From NCBI GenBank assembly GCA_013290035.1, contig JABCYT010000164.1, positions 1 through 7,159 on the forward strand: DNA of 7,159 nt. Reading direction: 5' to 3'. Numbering within the stretch: position 1 is the first letter of the stretch; each line of letters opens with the position of its first letter. Below are positions 6,708 to 7,159 of the stretch, one piece after another. The notes under the pieces are model-generated. The model did not search any database. It saw only the letters and a program-made list of their open reading frames with translations, and had not been told where the DNA came from. Origin of the DNA: Alphaproteobacteria bacterium. GTDB taxonomy: Bacteria; Pseudomonadota; Alphaproteobacteria; Reyranellales; Reyranellaceae. The translations under genes and the position numbers were made by a program.

Positions 6708-7159
6708 CTAGCCCTTCAGCAGGCGCTCGAGCAACGCCCGCGTTTCCGCCGTGGTGTCGGAGCGATGCAACGCAACGGCGACGTTTGCCTCGAGAAAGCC
6801 GATGCGGCTGCCGCAATCGTAGCGCCGGCCGGTGTAGCGCAGCGCATGAAACGGCATGCGGCCGATCATCTTGGCCATGGCATCGGTGAGCTGGATCTCG
6901 CCGCCGGCGCCGGTTTCATGCCGGCCGAGATGGTCGAACACCTCGGGCTGCAGCACGTAGCGGCCAATCAGCGCCAGGGTCGAGGGCGCCTGCGCGGGCT
7001 TGGGTTTTTCGACCAGGCCGGTGATCGCGGCCAGCCCGTCCTTCTCCGCATTCACCGCGGCGATGCCGTAGTTCTTGGTCTGCTCGCGCGGCACGTCCAT
7101 CACGGCGACCACGTTGCCGCCGGTCTTGTCGTGCGCCGCCGCAAGCTGTGCGATGCAGG
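6708..7159 (-). CDS. galU: UTP-glucose-1-phosphate uridylyltransferase (C-terminal part, runs off right edge)
   Basis: GalU makes UDP-glucose from UTP and glucose-1-phosphate. The visible 149 codons (from 7157 to the TAG at 6708-6710) are the C-terminal half of a protein that is normally about 290-300 residues; the nucleotide-binding N-terminus lies beyond the window. Recognisable GalU blocks in order are TGGNVVAVMDVPRE, the YGI stretch, GLVEKPKPAQAPSTLALIGRY, VFDHLGRHETGAGGEIQLTDAM, and RYDCGSRIGFLEANVA. The reading frame is open to the edge, so the Met near 7100 and the GTG at 7112 are internal codons, not starts. ugd begins 3 bases downstream, with its ribosome binding site inside the last codons of galU, indicating a tightly linked operon. 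Related nucleotidyltransferases such as RfbA lack the combination EKPKP...PSTLA...GAGGEIQLTDA. Confidence 0.95.
   Translation of the reverse strand, partial: CIAQLAAAHDKTGGNVVAVMDVPREQTKNYGIAAVNAEKDGLAAITGLVEKPKPAQAPSTLALIGRYVLQPEVFDHLGRHETGAGGEIQLTDAMAKMIGRMPFHALRYTGRRYDCGSRIGFLEANVAVALHRSDTTAETRALLERLLKG
6712..6717 (-). promoter_or_regulatory. Ribosome binding site of ugd inside the galU 3' end
   Basis: GAAGGG on the minus strand lies 7 bases before the ugd ATG and overlaps the last codons of galU. Ribosomes finishing galU therefore pass directly over the ugd initiation region, consistent with coupled translation. Confidence 0.55.

Noticed and set aside
5581..6816. A 411-codon minus-strand open frame overlapping ugd and galU.
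   Set aside because: It is a shifted frame of ugd, dominated by Arg, Gly and Pro, with no recognisable domain; ugd in the other frame has every catalytic motif.
6708..7112. A complete small gene of 134 codons starting at 7112.
   Set aside because: The frame continues open to the window edge with GalU sequence, so this is the C-terminal part of galU cut by the window, not a short or truncated gene.

Overview
The window is ordinary chromosomal DNA from a GC-rich bacterium, most likely an alphaproteobacterium. Pointers to this are the ClpS core ([16 protein letters not shown] block followed by [16 protein letters not shown]), the SPOR-tailed D-Ala-D-Ala carboxypeptidase, and the pgm/ugd/galU sequence types. 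The lineage is inferred from protein character, not from a marker gene. I see no RNA genes, insertion sequences, CRISPR arrays or phage genes. Seven genes and one uncharacterised exported-protein gene fill almost all of the window; the only sizeable non-coding stretch is 166 bases (1967-2132).

Left part, minus strand (1-1966): a small exported protein of unknown function (1259-1966), then clpS (758-1192), then the 5' third of clpA (1-718, running off the left edge). ClpS delivers N-degron substrates to the ClpAP protease, so clpS-clpA is a functional pair. The exported-protein gene is separated from clpS by a convincing intrinsic terminator (1210-1245). The loop of that hairpin contains a perfect TATAAT that could be the -10 box of the clpSA promoter.

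Middle (1967-3557): an AT-richer divergent intergenic region, then a plus-strand penicillin-binding D-alanyl-D-alanine carboxypeptidase with a C-terminal SPOR domain (cell-wall remodelling, periplasm). Its 3' end overlaps the convergent neighbouring gene by 32 bases.

Right part, minus strand (3526-7159): a compact operon transcribed as galU (partial, entering from the right edge), ugd, a phosphoglucomutase/phosphomannomutase gene, and a small gamma-glutamylcyclotransferase-like gene. The gaps are 3 and 24 bases, and the last junction is a one-base stop/start overlap. The first three products form a linear pathway: glucose-6-phosphate to glucose-1-phosphate (Pgm), to UDP-glucose (GalU), to UDP-glucuronate (Ugd), which supplies precursors for surface polysaccharide. 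The cyclotransferase-like gene at the end has no obvious place in that pathway.

I found no clearly undescribed system. The points most worth checking are the terminator/promoter overlap in front of clpS, the long low-complexity N-terminal extension of ClpS, the unrecognised exported protein, and the coupling of a GGCT-fold protein to the nucleotide-sugar operon.
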